Part shown: piece by piece, positions 24,561 to 36,719 of the stretch
Layout: each line of letters starts with the position of its first letter
Numbering within the stretch: position 1 is the first letter of the stretch
Assembly (NCBI GenBank): GCA_007844125.1
Contig: CM017571.1
Span: forward strand, 564,077-628,076
Source: Sinonovacula constricta
Taxonomy: Eukaryota; Mollusca; Bivalvia; Cardiida; Solecurtidae
DNA length: 64,000 nucleotides
Direction of reading: 5' to 3'
Made by a program: the position numbers and the translations under genes
Notes under the pieces: generated by a model
The model's input: only the letters and a program-made list of their open reading frames with translations
Databases searched by the model: none
Told to the model about the DNA's origin: nothing

Positions 24561-25388
24561 AGTATGATATTTTTCTGCAGAAATTATGCACAAATACCTC
24601 AAAAAGAGGCCAGTATATTTGATAAGGCAAAACTGTCGAATACCACCTTTAAGTGAAAAGTCCTTAAATTATAACCACGATTCTGCCATCAAAACAAATC
24701 GTTACACAACCTGAATAAAACAAACCTTTTTAAAATTTTCAATTTAGAAAGGTCTTTGGCTCATATAATAATAGTACGTCAAAATATGGACGGGAAAGGT
24801 TATAAAATCATAGACTGTAAACTTTATCACGCGTTCAAACACCGTGTACACAAATCGCAGTCTCTTCTTTGAGCTGTGTAGCAAGCTGTTTTAATGATTT
24901 ATCTTTAATTAAAGCTGGTATCTGACAGTTTGAACACCATTTGTTCCTTTCATATATCCAAATAAATTATAAATTATTGTTACATGAAAAGATTCCACGA
25001 AATGCTGCTAAATGCCATACTTCTTAGTGAAATATGAAAAGTAATTATCTGCTTGTCATTACAAACATTTATTTTCTATACGAGCCACGCTGCACAGCCA
25101 GCTATTTTGTTAAACTAAGAAGACCACGTGACGACTTACCGTGCTTATTTATAGATTTTCTAAAATTAATCATTTTAAAGCAATTTATTTCACGTTTTGT
25201 ACTGTCTAACAACTGAGGTGGTGCCAGAATTGTTTTACTAAGACGACATTATGAGTTGATGAAGAGATTATGCCCAGATATATACTGTTACATGTATTTT
25301 ATATAGGCAAACTGTCGAATACCACCATTAATATTAGAAACAGCATTTATTTAAACAACCTAGCAAAATTTACCAGAACTGACTCGTT
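24560..25388. other. Spacer with dispersed repeat, unit A
   Basis: AT-rich non-coding sequence matches 39080-39964 in unit B. A block at 24957-25060 belongs to the same dispersed repeat as 19975-20095 and 62395-62520. No gene is seen. Confidence 0.5.
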
Positions 25389-25606
25389 GCATTTGAGAAA
25401 CCCCTCAGGAAGTACAAGGTCAGAACTCTGTAAAACCCGTTTTTACACCCAAGTTGGTCTGTTCCAAGGCGGTAACTGTCGGGTTTGCTCCTCTTGTTAA
25501 ATGACACATCACAGATTTGCTCCTACTTTTACATTTGGCTTGCATCTGAGCACCTTTGTCCTGTACCTTTCTGAAGTTTTGGTATATGTTGCAGTGCCCA
25601 TAGGAC
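25389..25606 (-). repeat. SIR-1 interspersed repeat
   Basis: Minus-strand copy, ending (on +) with tatgttgcagtgcccatagg and starting with gcatttgagaaacccctcag. It lies just upstream of exon 1 of CRAL-TRIO copy B. Its unit B equivalent, before copy C, is at 39965-40172. Confidence 0.85.
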
Positions 25607-25720
25607 TCAACAACTAAAAAAGCAACCCTTGGCTACATAGACTTTGGTTCTACATATTAGGTCGCCGTATATGACAGGTTTGTCGCAACACTTATTCTAA
25701 AATTTGATACATATGTTGCT

Positions 25721-27716
25721 ATGGAAACAAAGTTTGATGTTTTCGCTTATTTTCGTCTGATGTTCACAGCATTCACGAGCACCCTGGATGCGGCGAGTCA
25801 GGAGAGAGCAAAGAAGGAACTCAATGAAGATGAGAAAAACAGAGAAGGTGCGGTCCAGTCGCTGCGGGAATGGGTCATGATCCAGCCGTGGCTTAAATGT
25901 CCTACAGGTAGGTTTGCTTTGTTCTTGTGGCATTGAATACAGAATGGGTCATGATCCAGCCGTGGCTCAAATGTCCCACAGGTAGGTTTGCTTTGTTCTT
26001 GTGGCAGTGAATACAGAATGGGTCATGATCCAGCCGTGGCTCAAATGTCCCACAGGTAGGTTTGCTTTGTTCTTGTGGCAGTGAATACAGAGTTACTGTT
26101 TCGCAGTAATCAATAATACATATTTTGTAAATGGAAGTTGCGTATGAAATTGTTTTAAATTAATTTGCAGACATCTAGATGAATTGTAGAACGTATGTTT
26201 TCCGGTTATGATCAGTTGACACATTCCGTGAAAGTGTCATGGTGCAGCGATGGCTTAATTGTTCTTCATGCTTTAAGTAATATCCCTCCATTGGACATAG
26301 GTATGATGTTATTTATTAAATATGCCCTGCTAATAAAGACACCCCGGGAATGGGTCATGGCGCAGGTGTAGCTCAAGTGTTCTGCAGGTATAAAGTGATA
26401 TTCCTTCGACAGAAAGAAAGTAGGATATTATTGATCAGTGAGCCATGCACATCGATATCTGGTACTGCGGGATTAGGGCCATGGGGCTGTCTTGGCTCAA
26501 ATATCCTCAAGGTTCATACAAAAGAGCCCGCAGTATTTATTTAACTGGAATCAATAGATTTGCATAGTGAATTTCATCAGTGTTTGCCCTCGATCTATCG
26601 TATGAAGCATGCATCATATCCGAACTCTTTTCGATCCCTATCTGGCCCTAATGTGAGGATATGGTTCCCAGATGTACATGGAAGGATGCCGCAAAGAAAT
26701 GCTGAAATATCCCGGTATTTGAAATTCTACTTTCGAAAACTCTTTTGAGGCTCAGAGTGCGCCAGGTGATATGGTTCAGGAATTTTATGTACACGGCCTC
26801 TTAGAAGGTCTCCGGAACATAGCCCTAGCAACAATAATTGGATGTAGCGAAGGAATGCAATTTATTCACGAATTTAATAAAACATGTGAATTTTTACAGA
26901 TACCAATTTCTTGCTCCGATTTCTGCGCACCCAGAAATTCAGCCAACTTCAAGCTCGTAACATCTTAGAAACATACTGGCGGAAAAGGACGGAAAATGCC
27001 GAGTGGTTCGCAAATAAAGACATGAACGATCCGAAAATTCAAAATGTAATCAAGTCAGGGTACGTGTAACATTTGTTGTGGTTCAATTACATTTACTTCC
27101 TAACCATATACTAAGTGTTTTACTTCTAAATTAAACGATTACGATATGAATCTTGTCTTGTTTCTCTAAGGGGGCATGCAATTATCACATGTTATGTGAT
27201 ATTATTTAAATAACAGCTTTGTTCGAAATGCTGGTAAGTGGTTTAGGTTTTGCCAGTATCATACTATTGATACTCGATCGCAGCAACAGTCCCATGTATA
27301 TGTATGTCATTCTAGCGACTACAACTATAGTATTAGATCTTTTTTCAGGTTCTTTTTGCGACTACCGCGTGTTGATAAAGACGGGCGTATTTATCTTTTG
27401 GTTCGAGTTGGTAAGCAAATAATTTGTTTTGAATCACATCATGAAGAATTTGTAATTCCATCACTACCAATTCTCCTGTTTGAAATGATTTTCTGTATAT
27501 TGAATAATAATGTATGATATTGTCTATGTCCTGTTGAATAGTAAACCTAGTTAAGATGAATACGTCAGGGGTCATGGCCAATATGGTAAATACTTTTATA
27601 GAATGTAAAATGCCTTTCATTAATCGACATTTTTATAGTTACTACTACTTAGTGAATTAGGTATAAGCTCCCCTTTTCGAAAAATAAAGTAAAGCTATTT
27701 CTGTGTGTGTGTGTGT

Positions 27717-27755
<39 letters not shown>

Positions 27756-28467
27756 TCTCTCTCTATCTCTATCTCTGTCTCTATTATTTCCCTCTGTCTC
27801 TCTCTTTTTCTCTCTCTCTCTCTACTTTCTCTCTCAAACACACATACACACACACACACTCTCTTTTCAAGGTCAGCGTTGGGATTGTGTTTTCTGTGTC
27901 TATTTGTGTTGTTGTTTGTTCAATTTAACAAGAAACGTCTAAAGTATTTACTTGTTTAGAATCAAAATTTCACAAGGGCAGGTAGGTAATTTAGTTCCGA
28001 CTTCAATATTTCTGTCTTAATTTTTCTGTTAAGGTTCATTTTTTAAAAATATCAAAGATATTCACTTCGAAACTTTAAAAAAATCCATGTTTTCTTAAAC
28101 TCGATCTCTTAATATATAATTGATAGGTTAGTTAAGCTTTTTTTTAGCAAAAGATCTACTTTTTGCTAGATTTCCACCAAACTATTCTACAGGAACACAA
28201 CCTGATTAATCAATTATTCTTGCTATTACCAATGTCTGGGTTGCAGGAGCTCTTGATGCGGACTACATCAAGAATACGCTTGGTATAGAAACCCTCTTCA
28301 GAGCAATGACGTGTATCCAGGTAGGAACCCATTTAAAAAATAATTAAGACGTAGTTTATCATAATTCTGAATGAATAAAATAGAGATGATTTTGTGTAAG
28401 CAATTTCGAATTAAGTTGTTTTAATTTGGTTGTGCCATAGGTCGAGGTAGGTTGTGATAGTGGGTAG

Positions 28468-28519
<52 letters not shown>

Positions 28520-30423
28520 AATGATGATCACGGACTTCGAACCTGGGGCCAGGTGTGGTCGGGGTAGCGGGGATGGGGCTGGAGCTCATAAACCCTGCTC
28601 CTATGTGTGTATTATGGTGGCATATTTTTGACGTCTGATTATTAATGGAAACCATTGTTGGTAATAACTTTTGGGTTGTCCGTTATCGTGACCAGTTGTG
28701 CATGGCAAGTTTCAACGCTTGCTGACGTTTACGCCTAGATAATATTTTCTGGAATAAAAATATGTTTTTCTTTTTTGTTGCAGGACTGGATCAACATGGA
28801 TGAGCGTGTACAGGTGAACGGTTTAGTTGTTGTTGTGGATCTCACTGGCTACACCATGCAACATCGTGCGGTGATACATACACCTGAAAATGTCAAGAAA
28901 ATCATCGGCAGTCTGCAGGTAGCAGCCATTTTAAACACATTTAATCAAAGCGCTTAAGTTGCTGAGTAACTCTGCCAGAGCCGAGTTTTTTCAGCAACAT
29001 TATACGAAAGATCAAAAATAATAAAACTTCTGTTGGCTGACGGACTGCTTACAAACAACGTTTGTTTGATATAAGAAATATTTATGTTAGAAATATCTGA
29101 AAATCAAATATGGTTACTTTTGGTTTCTTATTTAATTGTGTATTTGTATACAATATTAATCAGCGTAAGGTTAAGAGGCATTGTAACATATTATTGCTAT
29201 ATTAAGTTAAATATAGTTACATGAGTTATATCGGAGTTGTCGATTATGTTAACTTTGTACAATTGAAACAAGACCAGGAAACTTCTAATCATCGTTGTTC
29301 CACATCGACGTTCTCGTATTTTCTTCTTTTCGCAGCACGTGTATCCCATGCGACTGAAGGCTATCCACGTGTATAATCTCTCTCCAATATTTGAGATTGT
29401 TCTAGGAATCATGAAGACTTTCATGAAGGCCAAGATACATGGCAGGGTTTGTGTTTCTGTTCGTGTGTTGGCCACCGATTGCGTGTTTTTTCTTAACTGT
29501 TGCAGTCTTTGCTGTTGTCTGTTTGCAATTTTCGTTTTTGCATTGTTACTTTATTGTAGGTTACGTTTAAAAAAGAAATACTATTTCAATTTTTTATACT
29601 CAATACCTCAAAATATCAGAAAGCTCGTGTACGACCTCGGCGATGTAGGAGTTTTGAACTTAGTGATCAAATAATGTTAACTCGAACAAATATTCTAAGG
29701 AATTGTCTCACATGAGGTCTATTTTTAAATGATAAAAAATTCCATGGTCACGTGCCTTCTTGAGATTTTGTCTCTCTAGCAATGTGTGCGAAAGAACAAT
29801 TAACTCCGCGTGACCTTGTGATCTTGACCTTTGACCCTATGACCTATGGTGATGTTTCAGCTGAAGACTCACGGCCGTAGCCTTGTCTCGTTATACGAGG
29901 AGATTGACATGAGTGTTCTCCCAAAGGAATACCTGGACGATGATTACAAAGGACCAAACAGCGGCTCCATCAAAAGCATCTCAGGTAAGAAAATTTGGTG
30001 CGGCGGTCTCATTAGTATTCTAACTTACTCAAAGTCATTAGTTTTCGCGAGGTATTGATTTTGTGCATTCGGTACAAAAGGCAGGCAGGAAAAGGTATTA
30101 ACGGATAGTAAATTTAATTTTATTCTTGTAAATGAGTGATTTCCCACTTGCATAAAAATATGTATACCTGTATAAAATTTACCCATTGAATTAATTTCCC
30201 ACTCATTGTTTCTTTTCTTCAGATCCTATTAAATAATTTATTTAAGGGAAAATATAAATGGTTCCATTTTTTTATTACAGAGTACATGCTAAAGGAATTA
30301 ACCAAACCGGAAGTGAATGAGCATATAAAGTCGCTGACCAATGGTCAATACGGTGTTGATTTGAAACTGAAACCATCCGATGACGAGCCCCAAGCATCCT
30401 TCCGGAAGTTGAATGTGGACTAA
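25721..30423 (+). CDS. CRAL-TRIO lipid-transfer protein, copy B (complete)
   Basis: Eight exons: 25721-25907, 26900-27059, 27349-27410, 28247-28320, 28784-28918, 29336-29446, 29861-29984 and 30281-30423, totalling 996 nt (331 residues). Lengths and phases match copies A and C; borders are GT-AG. Residues 1-115 form the CRAL_TRIO_N region (KKELNEDEKN; TNFLLRFLRTQKFSQ). The lipid-binding fold follows (VNGLVVVVDLTGYTMQ; YPMRLKAIHVYNLSPIFEIV; EEIDMSVLPKEYLDDDYKGP). By family it is a cytosolic or membrane-peripheral carrier of a hydrophobic ligand (tocopherol, retinoid or phosphoinositide); the length is close to clavesin and alpha-TTP. The start is uncertain: ATG 25721 is in frame, but a strong acceptor (ttcacag) at 25763-25769 could make the real exon begin at 25770, with a coding exon further upstream that I did not find. 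Confidence 0.9.
25869..26090. repeat. 74-bp triplication spanning the exon 1 splice donor of copy B
   Basis: Three head-to-tail units start with aatgggtcatgatccagccg at 25869, 25943 and 26017. Each unit contains the last 39 bases of exon 1 and its donor (acag|gtaggtttgc). Copy C has one full unit and only a short start of a second (40498-40512). This puts three equivalent donor sites in series in copy B. Confidence 0.93.
27703..27860. repeat. (GT)n-(CT)n-(CA)n microsatellite in copy B intron
   Basis: A GT run, long CT runs with interruptions and a short CA run lie in the intron after the exon at 27349-27410. The position is the same as the CT tracts of copies A and C. Open frames of Ser/Leu repeats across it are artefacts. 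Confidence 0.95.
28465..28530. repeat. (GAT)n trinucleotide microsatellite, copy B intron
   Basis: A nearly pure GAT run of about 18 units lies between the exons at 28247 and 28784. It is matched by a shorter run at 42797-42843 in copy C and by a few units at 8935-8951 in copy A. The poly-His frame on the minus strand is an artefact. Confidence 0.95.
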
Positions 30424-31338
30424 CCGGAAGTTACAATACCTTGTATTTATAGTAACGCGTTACGCGGGAAAACTTAGAGAAATTATTTTAAATCTAATAA
30501 TAGTAACAAATCACATCATACGATAACCAAACAATACGATATTATGTATAAATGGTAATATTTTACATATAACTATTGATGACTACTCACAAATACCTCA
30601 CAATATGTTAATATTAAAAGTGCTGTCATCATAGCCATAACGGGAGTTTGTTGACAGTTATGTCCCAAAAAGTGCGATAATTTAAACACAATTCGTTTAA
30701 TCAATATTCCTGGTCTTAGGGTGGTCAAATCAGCTGGGGTTATATGCTGCAACTTTTATATAAAACGTTCTGTCTTAACTTTAGTGAAATTACTCCCAAA
30801 TGTAAGATTAGACCTCTATAACGACTATTGAAACAACAGGGCTATCAGGACCAAAACAATTTTCTGTCACAGAATTCTTTGCTTGATTCCTAACTTTCTA
30901 AAGAGAAACTAAGTTTAATGGTTTGTTATTAACTAAACATTAACAATGTGATTTCCATATTATGACATTAGATTATGATCTATTTACTTTCAACTTCAAA
31001 TTTTCAACTTCACTTTGTAAAGACAATACATTCAGATTGAATTATTTCAAACGCATGTGTTTAAATTGTGGCGCTGTTTGTTCCTTTTTGTCTCCTGCCT
31101 GTGTTTTTGTGCGTTTTCGTCTTACGTTGTATATTATAAAAGTACTTTAGTTTGTTAACTTTATAAGTAACTTTATACATCCTGTATGCTGATAAAAGAA
31201 AATGCCAAACCGAGTTGTCAATGAGATTGTATGGCCATCAGCAGAAGACCAAATGTCATTCTTACATCTGGGATGTTAATGTTTTTATTCACATTTGAAC
31301 ATCTTGCTTATATCTTGTTAATTGCAGCACACCCATCC
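30424..31338. other. 3' flank of CRAL-TRIO copy B
   Basis: Non-coding sequence closely matches 11748-12654 and presumably includes the 3' UTR. No independent gene is seen. Confidence 0.6.
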
Positions 31339-31700
31339 GGATTGTATCGTGACCCAACAATGTTGACTAGTTATGACTGGTATGCAACATGTCATGCGGG
31401 TCCTCTTTCAGATACCTTATTTCGGATTGTATCGTGACTCCGCGATGTTGCCTGGTTATGACCGCATGCAATATGTCATGTGTAGAATGCGGGCCCTCTT
31501 TCAGATACCTTATTCCGGATTGTATCGTGACCCAACAACGTTGCATAGTTATGACTGATATGCAATATGTCATGTGTCGAATGCGGGCCCTCTTTCAGAT
31601 ACCTTATTCCGGATTGTATCGTGACCCCGCAATGTTGCCTAGATATGACTTTTATGCAATATGTTATGTGTAGAATGCGGGTCCTCTTTCAGGTACCTTA
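31339..31700. repeat. 94-bp minisatellite, four units (unit B)
   Basis: Units start at 31339, 31424, 31517 and 31611. The first has lost about nine bases. It is the same repeat as 12655-12842 and 45679-45772. Short overlapping frames on both strands follow the repeat and are not coding. Confidence 0.92.
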
Positions 31701-33911
31701 TTTAGGGTATTTATAAATGAATAGAGATAAGAGAGTTGTGGGGATTTGGAAGTAGGTTAAAAAAAAAAATTGCAAGTCATACTTTCCGTGTTAAAAGATA
31801 TAAAAGTATATCAAAATGACGAGAGTTATCAAAAACTGTTTGGTGACTTTTAACCGTGTTTAATATATCATTTTTGCTTGTGCTGAATTTTCATAGGCTA
31901 TTGTCAAACATAAATGTATAAGTCGGAAATGAGTTTCTACATAAGAAGGAGTTTATTTTCGACTACAGCCTGCCTAAAAATGTTCGCATGCTTATTGACA
32001 AAACTTTACAAAACATAATTTTGCCACATGTTTCAGTGCTTTAAAACTGGACTTCCTAACGTGGCTGGAGTGTCGCTATTCTTTACATCTCTACCGTGCG
32101 ATTGTAAAGCAACATCTATTCTGTGCTTTCGTAACGTCAGCATCATCGTCACTTGGTTTTTAAGCTTTGATGTTGTTCTTTGTTCATTTTTATAAAGTGT
32201 TTGAATTTCTTATTTTTATCCATGACCGCGGATTTAAACGTTTGAAATCAGTTTTCTGCCGTTTTCAGTGAGCTTATTTTCAATAAGGCTGAATAATAAA
32301 AAAATTCGTGATGTAGATTTATAACAAAACATGATCATTTTATCTTGCCCTTCTTTGAAGGCGTTGAAAAAAATGTCTCTATATATATATTTATTTATGC
32401 TGTGAAATCCCAGGTGGGAGCTTGTAAATCATTTAGTTTGTGTTCTATACACATGGGAGTTGCAATAAGGGGATGTGGTCGTAAACAATTTGTCACAATG
32501 CGTTGTGCTTACTCCACTACAATTGGTAATCAAGACTCCAATCCTCACACATTCCCTGATACCAGTGCAGCTTGTAACCTCCCGGTGGTAGCGCTGCGAA
32601 ATTGGAAGATATTCGCGTACCTTGCGGAATCGGCTGTCCCGTTACAATATGTCTATGCTTAAAATGTTCATTCTTTTCAAATCTGTAAACAATTCTTTAA
32701 TAATTGTTGTCAGAACAAACAAGAGTTAATATGTATTACTAATCATGTTAATCATTTCCCATTTCGATCATTTGAAGGTGTTTAAGCAAGAACACAGCTA
32801 TATAATGCACAGCAAATATTTTAATGTAGAATGAAAAATGCATTTGGGACAAATAAATACAAATAATTTTAAATATGTAGATGATTATGCAACACACGTG
32901 TTTTTTAATAGGAAATAAAGGCCAAATAATTTATTAAGGGTGTTTCTTTTCATTTGATCTTCTTTTGAAATATTAATAATTACGTACATGTATAACAAAA
33001 GCACATGTTTCATTCTCCTTACACCATTGAATATAAATTGACTATCTGCAAGTACAGTTTATGAGAAGAAAAAGTTAATAAATGGTCTACCACTAAGAAA
33101 GCAATAAAATTTTGAAATATTTTAATAACATTTATCTTTTTCAAAAAATGTTATTTCCTAAATGCCTTCCTGGCTCTGCCTTCCTGAGAGTTGTGCTTCT
33201 GTTGGCTGGCTCATGGCGTTAAATTTAATGGTAAACTGTCACTGAAGAAATGGTTCTTGTCATGGTAACTAAAAGAAAGGAAAAAGTATGCTTTAAAGAT
33301 ATTCGGCTTTACATGAAAAGTTGCAGCAGCCCGCTCGATGTCTTTGGTTCTAATCCAAGACTGGATAAATACTTTTATTATCAGGCGCTTCATTCACCAA
33401 TAATATTTAAAACAAAACATACAAAACTATAACAAAAATATTAAAATCCCGTTATATCCTGGATTTATGTGACAGTTGTCGCACACAAAAACATTACCTA
33501 TACTTACTACTATGCTTTACTGTTAATAAAACCTATTCGACAATACAATTAATGGTGGCATTCAAAAATTCAGAATAAAATCTTTCCTCAAACAACCAAA
33601 TAAATTATTGTAACCTGAAAAGATCCAGCAAATGCTGTTTCTGAAATCCTCTTGCCAAGTGAAAAGTGAAGCACAACACCCAACTTATACTTACAAGCAT
33701 GCAATTTCTACCTGAAAGACTACATTTAGTAATAATTAAGGTAGTTTCAAAATGTTACTTGGACTAAAGAGTGAGTTTATACATAAATATATGACACAAA
33801 TCCCCAAAACAGGGGTGAGATAGTTCCTGAGTGCAGTGAGCATCCAAGAGTGAGCCCCTGCCTTCCATAATGTCTGTGTAATTTATAATGGGAAAAAAAC
33901 GCATACGTGTT
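31701..33911. other. Spacer between unit B copies
   Basis: About 31.8-32.6 kb matches 45.9-46.4 kb after copy C. The first part also matches the two flanks of the LINE in unit A (12.9 and 19.4 kb). About 32.05-33.17 kb is absent from unit A. From 33175 the sequence follows 19.56 kb onward. No convincing gene; the 105-codon frame at 32345-32662 is not kept in the equivalent region after copy C. Confidence 0.55.
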
Positions 33912-34063
33912 TCATAGAATCACCATACAACCCACATTACACATGGGCATCATTAACACCATGCCGTCTCCCATCAACATCGCCATCATTATTCCAACCA
34001 TTCCCATACCACCCCTGCCCATACCACCTCCTCTACCACCTCCCATACCACGCTGCAAGCCAC
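33912..34063 (-). pseudogene. Orphan terminal exon of Gly/Met-rich secreted protein gene (copy B)
   Basis: This is a second 152-nt phase-1 terminal exon with acceptor at 34064-34066 and stop TGA 33914-33912. It encodes 50 residues (GGLQRGMGGGRGGGMGRGG ... CNVGCMVIL). It differs from the 20300-20451 copy by scattered substitutions but keeps frame, acceptor and stop. Upstream exons are again missing. The 3' flank matches the 3' UTR of the complete gene. It is probably a fragment carried along when the unit was duplicated; the open frame in both copies leaves room for residual use. Confidence 0.72.
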
Positions 34064-34620
34064 CTGAAGGAGAAAGTTAAAGTTTAAATCAGCAATAAGT
34101 GAATATCTCAGAGCGCTATCATAGTCACAGGTACAAACCCCAATTAGTACGCGTCCTGATGCCCGACTGAACATGATTCAACTCCCGATTCCCTACGCAA
34201 AAAATAGTCCTACATTTAACGATCAACTGTTGAAATATACATTTTTTCGACCAACACATGATTACATGGCGTCAGTAAACGTGACCAAACTCATTTTCTG
34301 CAGATTCTCTTCATCATAAAATGAAATTGCAAAATGCATACCATTAATTAAATTCGTGTGTATTTTCATACCCGACCGAACATATGTCATCTCATGCGCA
34401 AAAATATGGTCCTACATTTAACGATCAAATTTTGAAAGATGCATTTAATATTTCGACCACCATGATTACATGAGGTCGTTAAACGAGACGTAACCAATTT
34501 TTGCAGGTTTTCCGCATCATAAGTTTAAGGTGCGTTTTTTCCAGAAACAGTAATTAAAATGTGACGTGTGTGTTGCAAAAAGTAAATGCTTTTACATAAG
34601 ATATTCTGGAAAACATTAAA

Positions 34621-34714
34621 ACATTTGCGTAATTGTTGGTGATTCATGTGATTTTAGGGAAATATTATATATATCCCTAAAATCACATGAATCACTAACA
34701 ATTACGTAAATGCG
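34621..34714. repeat. Hairpin / fold-back element, unit B copy
   Basis: Same inverted repeat as 20981-21072. The arms pair slightly better here (gattcatgtgattttaggga with tccctaaaatcacatgaatc). Confidence 0.8.
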
Positions 34715-35135
34715 TATATATATATATAACAGATTAATACGAGTAAACTGAAACAGAAGAAGAACAATCAGTGTGTAAACTAAATCTCGAAATAGTGAAT
34801 TTATTTGAATGATTTCAGAAGAATAGTTGGGGTAATTGTGAGTTTGACGAAGAATTCGAGGTAAAACTTGGATAAGCATGTCCTCTAGCACAGGTAGGTT
34901 TTTAAAGGGCTTGCCATAAATGTTTTAATTTCAAATTATTTGTGTCTAAGTTTTTGTATTTTCTTTATACCCGTGTTTTCTATTTTACTGCTTCTAATGC
35001 CATTTTTTAAATTGTTTTACCTTTAAAAGAGTGCATTGAATTACAATGGGATCTCAAGTTCGTATTTTCTCTGTAATTGTGTATTGCGTATTCCACATAT
35101 ATTGCAAGGTGACGGTTGCGTATAAGTTATTATTT

Positions 35136-35357
35136 TTGTAACATCGCGCCGACACAGTTATGGTCAAATTGGCGGCGTCTCTACTTTTATGAGGAGGAAG
35201 ACCTCAGACTTATGCCTGGGTAGACCCACCGGTGCACAGCAGGTAAGCTGGAGAGACTCCCCACGTGAAAGTTCTCGCAGCCGTTGGGAGTCGAACACAC
35301 GCGGTGAGGGGCTGAGGAGTTACAAGTCATGTAACGGCTTGGCCACGGGCGTCCCAT
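35136..35357 (-). mobile_element. SINE family 1, unit B copy
   Basis: This is the counterpart of 21491-21708, with the same orientation and junctions, so the insertion predates duplication of the unit. The head on the minus strand reads gacgcccgtggccaagccgt, with a B-box-like gtgttcgactccca. Confidence 0.85.
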
Positions 35358-35480
35358 TTACTATTGAAATATCAATTGTATATTAACTGAATAATGGGTG
35401 AAGAAGTAATCTGATTAGACCCCTTCAGCTTGAACGAATCACAGATAAAATATATCAGTTGTAAATAATGTACTTTACTG

Positions 35481-35585
35481 GACTGGACCTGGTAGCGCAA
35501 TGGGGTAGAGCGTCGGCTCCAAGTACGGGAGGACAGGGGTTTGATCCCAGGCCGCGATATACTAAAGGCATAAAATAGTAGTGAT
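35481..35585 (+). mobile_element. SINE family 2, 5' part, unit B copy
   Basis: This is the counterpart of 21832-21935 (ggacctggtagcgcaatggg, B-box-like ggtttgatcccagg). A five-base duplication (ggact) stands just upstream compared with unit A. Confidence 0.8.
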
Positions 35586-36376
35586 ATGATTCCATATGCC
35601 TATATTAAATACATGTAACAATATCTTACCACCGTTTGTAGGTGTGGTAGGTCAATCTAGGTATAATTGCTGCACGAACTCATACTTTAGTCAAAGTAAA
35701 GACGGTTTAAACACTACCTATATTGTCAGACAATGAAAATCGGGAAAATCACTCTAAAAGTCCATCTGTCAAAATCATTACATGAGCACGATTGTGATCT
35801 AACTATACTTATTGACGTCAAAGCTGATTACCCGGATGACGATATAACGTGATCTCAAAAGTAAGTTGTCACTTGGTCTTCTTAATTTAAAAATAGCAGC
35901 GTGGCTCATATAGGAAATACATGTTTCCAATGCAAAATCGGGATTTATGCTTTGTCATATATTTTTATTCATGATCGCAACAATGTTATTTGTGCAGTGT
36001 GGCGGTCGTAAAAAAATCTCCCCGTGCATGTAATCTATGTTGTCATGTTATCCGTCTTATAAGGATTGTTAGGTGCATTTCCTTTGATAGATATTAGACT
36101 TTGATTCCTAAATTCCACCTTCCACATGAACAGAATGCTACAATCATTTACTCTTGCCTGGTCATTTTTTTATTCGGTGGGTTGATTTCATTTATAATCA
36201 CCAATTTTTGTGTTATTCTTCTAATCGAAATAATACCCCCCTCTCTTTTCTAAACACTATATGAACATTATTTATGAACATTATTTTTCTATGGCGTCAC
36301 TACTTTCGACATAACTTATCAAAGAAAATGTCAGAGCTTGGACATTTTTATTCAAATTGGTTTTCTGTTCATTGCT

Positions 36377-36606
36377 TGCATTTGAGAACCCCATCAGGAA
36401 GTGCGAGATAAGAGCTCTGTAAAACCGGTTTTAGCACCAAAGACGGTCCGTTCCAATGCGGTAACTGTCGGGTTTGCTTTTTTAAAATAACTCATCACAC
36501 ATTTGTTCTTATTGTTACAACAAACTTGCATGTGGATACCTTTGTCATGTGCCTCCCTAAATTTCGGTATATGTTGCAATGCTAATAGGACTTTGTCATA
36601 TATTCT
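36377..36606 (-). repeat. SIR-1 interspersed repeat, unit B
   Basis: Counterpart of 22689-22986, shorter by an internal deletion that includes the palindromic centre. On the minus strand the frame MQHIPKFREAHDKGIHM continues for 61 codons, one of the longest in this family. Confidence 0.85.
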
Positions 36607-36719
36607 TATTCACTGTTTTCAGATACCTCGGGCATCAATAAACAGCTTTTTGCAGGACCTTTTTTTTGTAAAAATGACTTGTCATACGAAAAACTGAACA
36701 AATTATAGACCAATTACAA

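Noticed and set aside
28359..28655. Poly-histidine protein frame on -
   Set aside because: It comes from the (GAT)n repeat in an intron; the flanking codons do not agree with the equivalent intron of copy C.
32345..32662. 105-codon frame between units
   Set aside because: The matching spacer after copy C (46.2-46.5 kb) does not keep the frame, and no splice or promoter context is visible.
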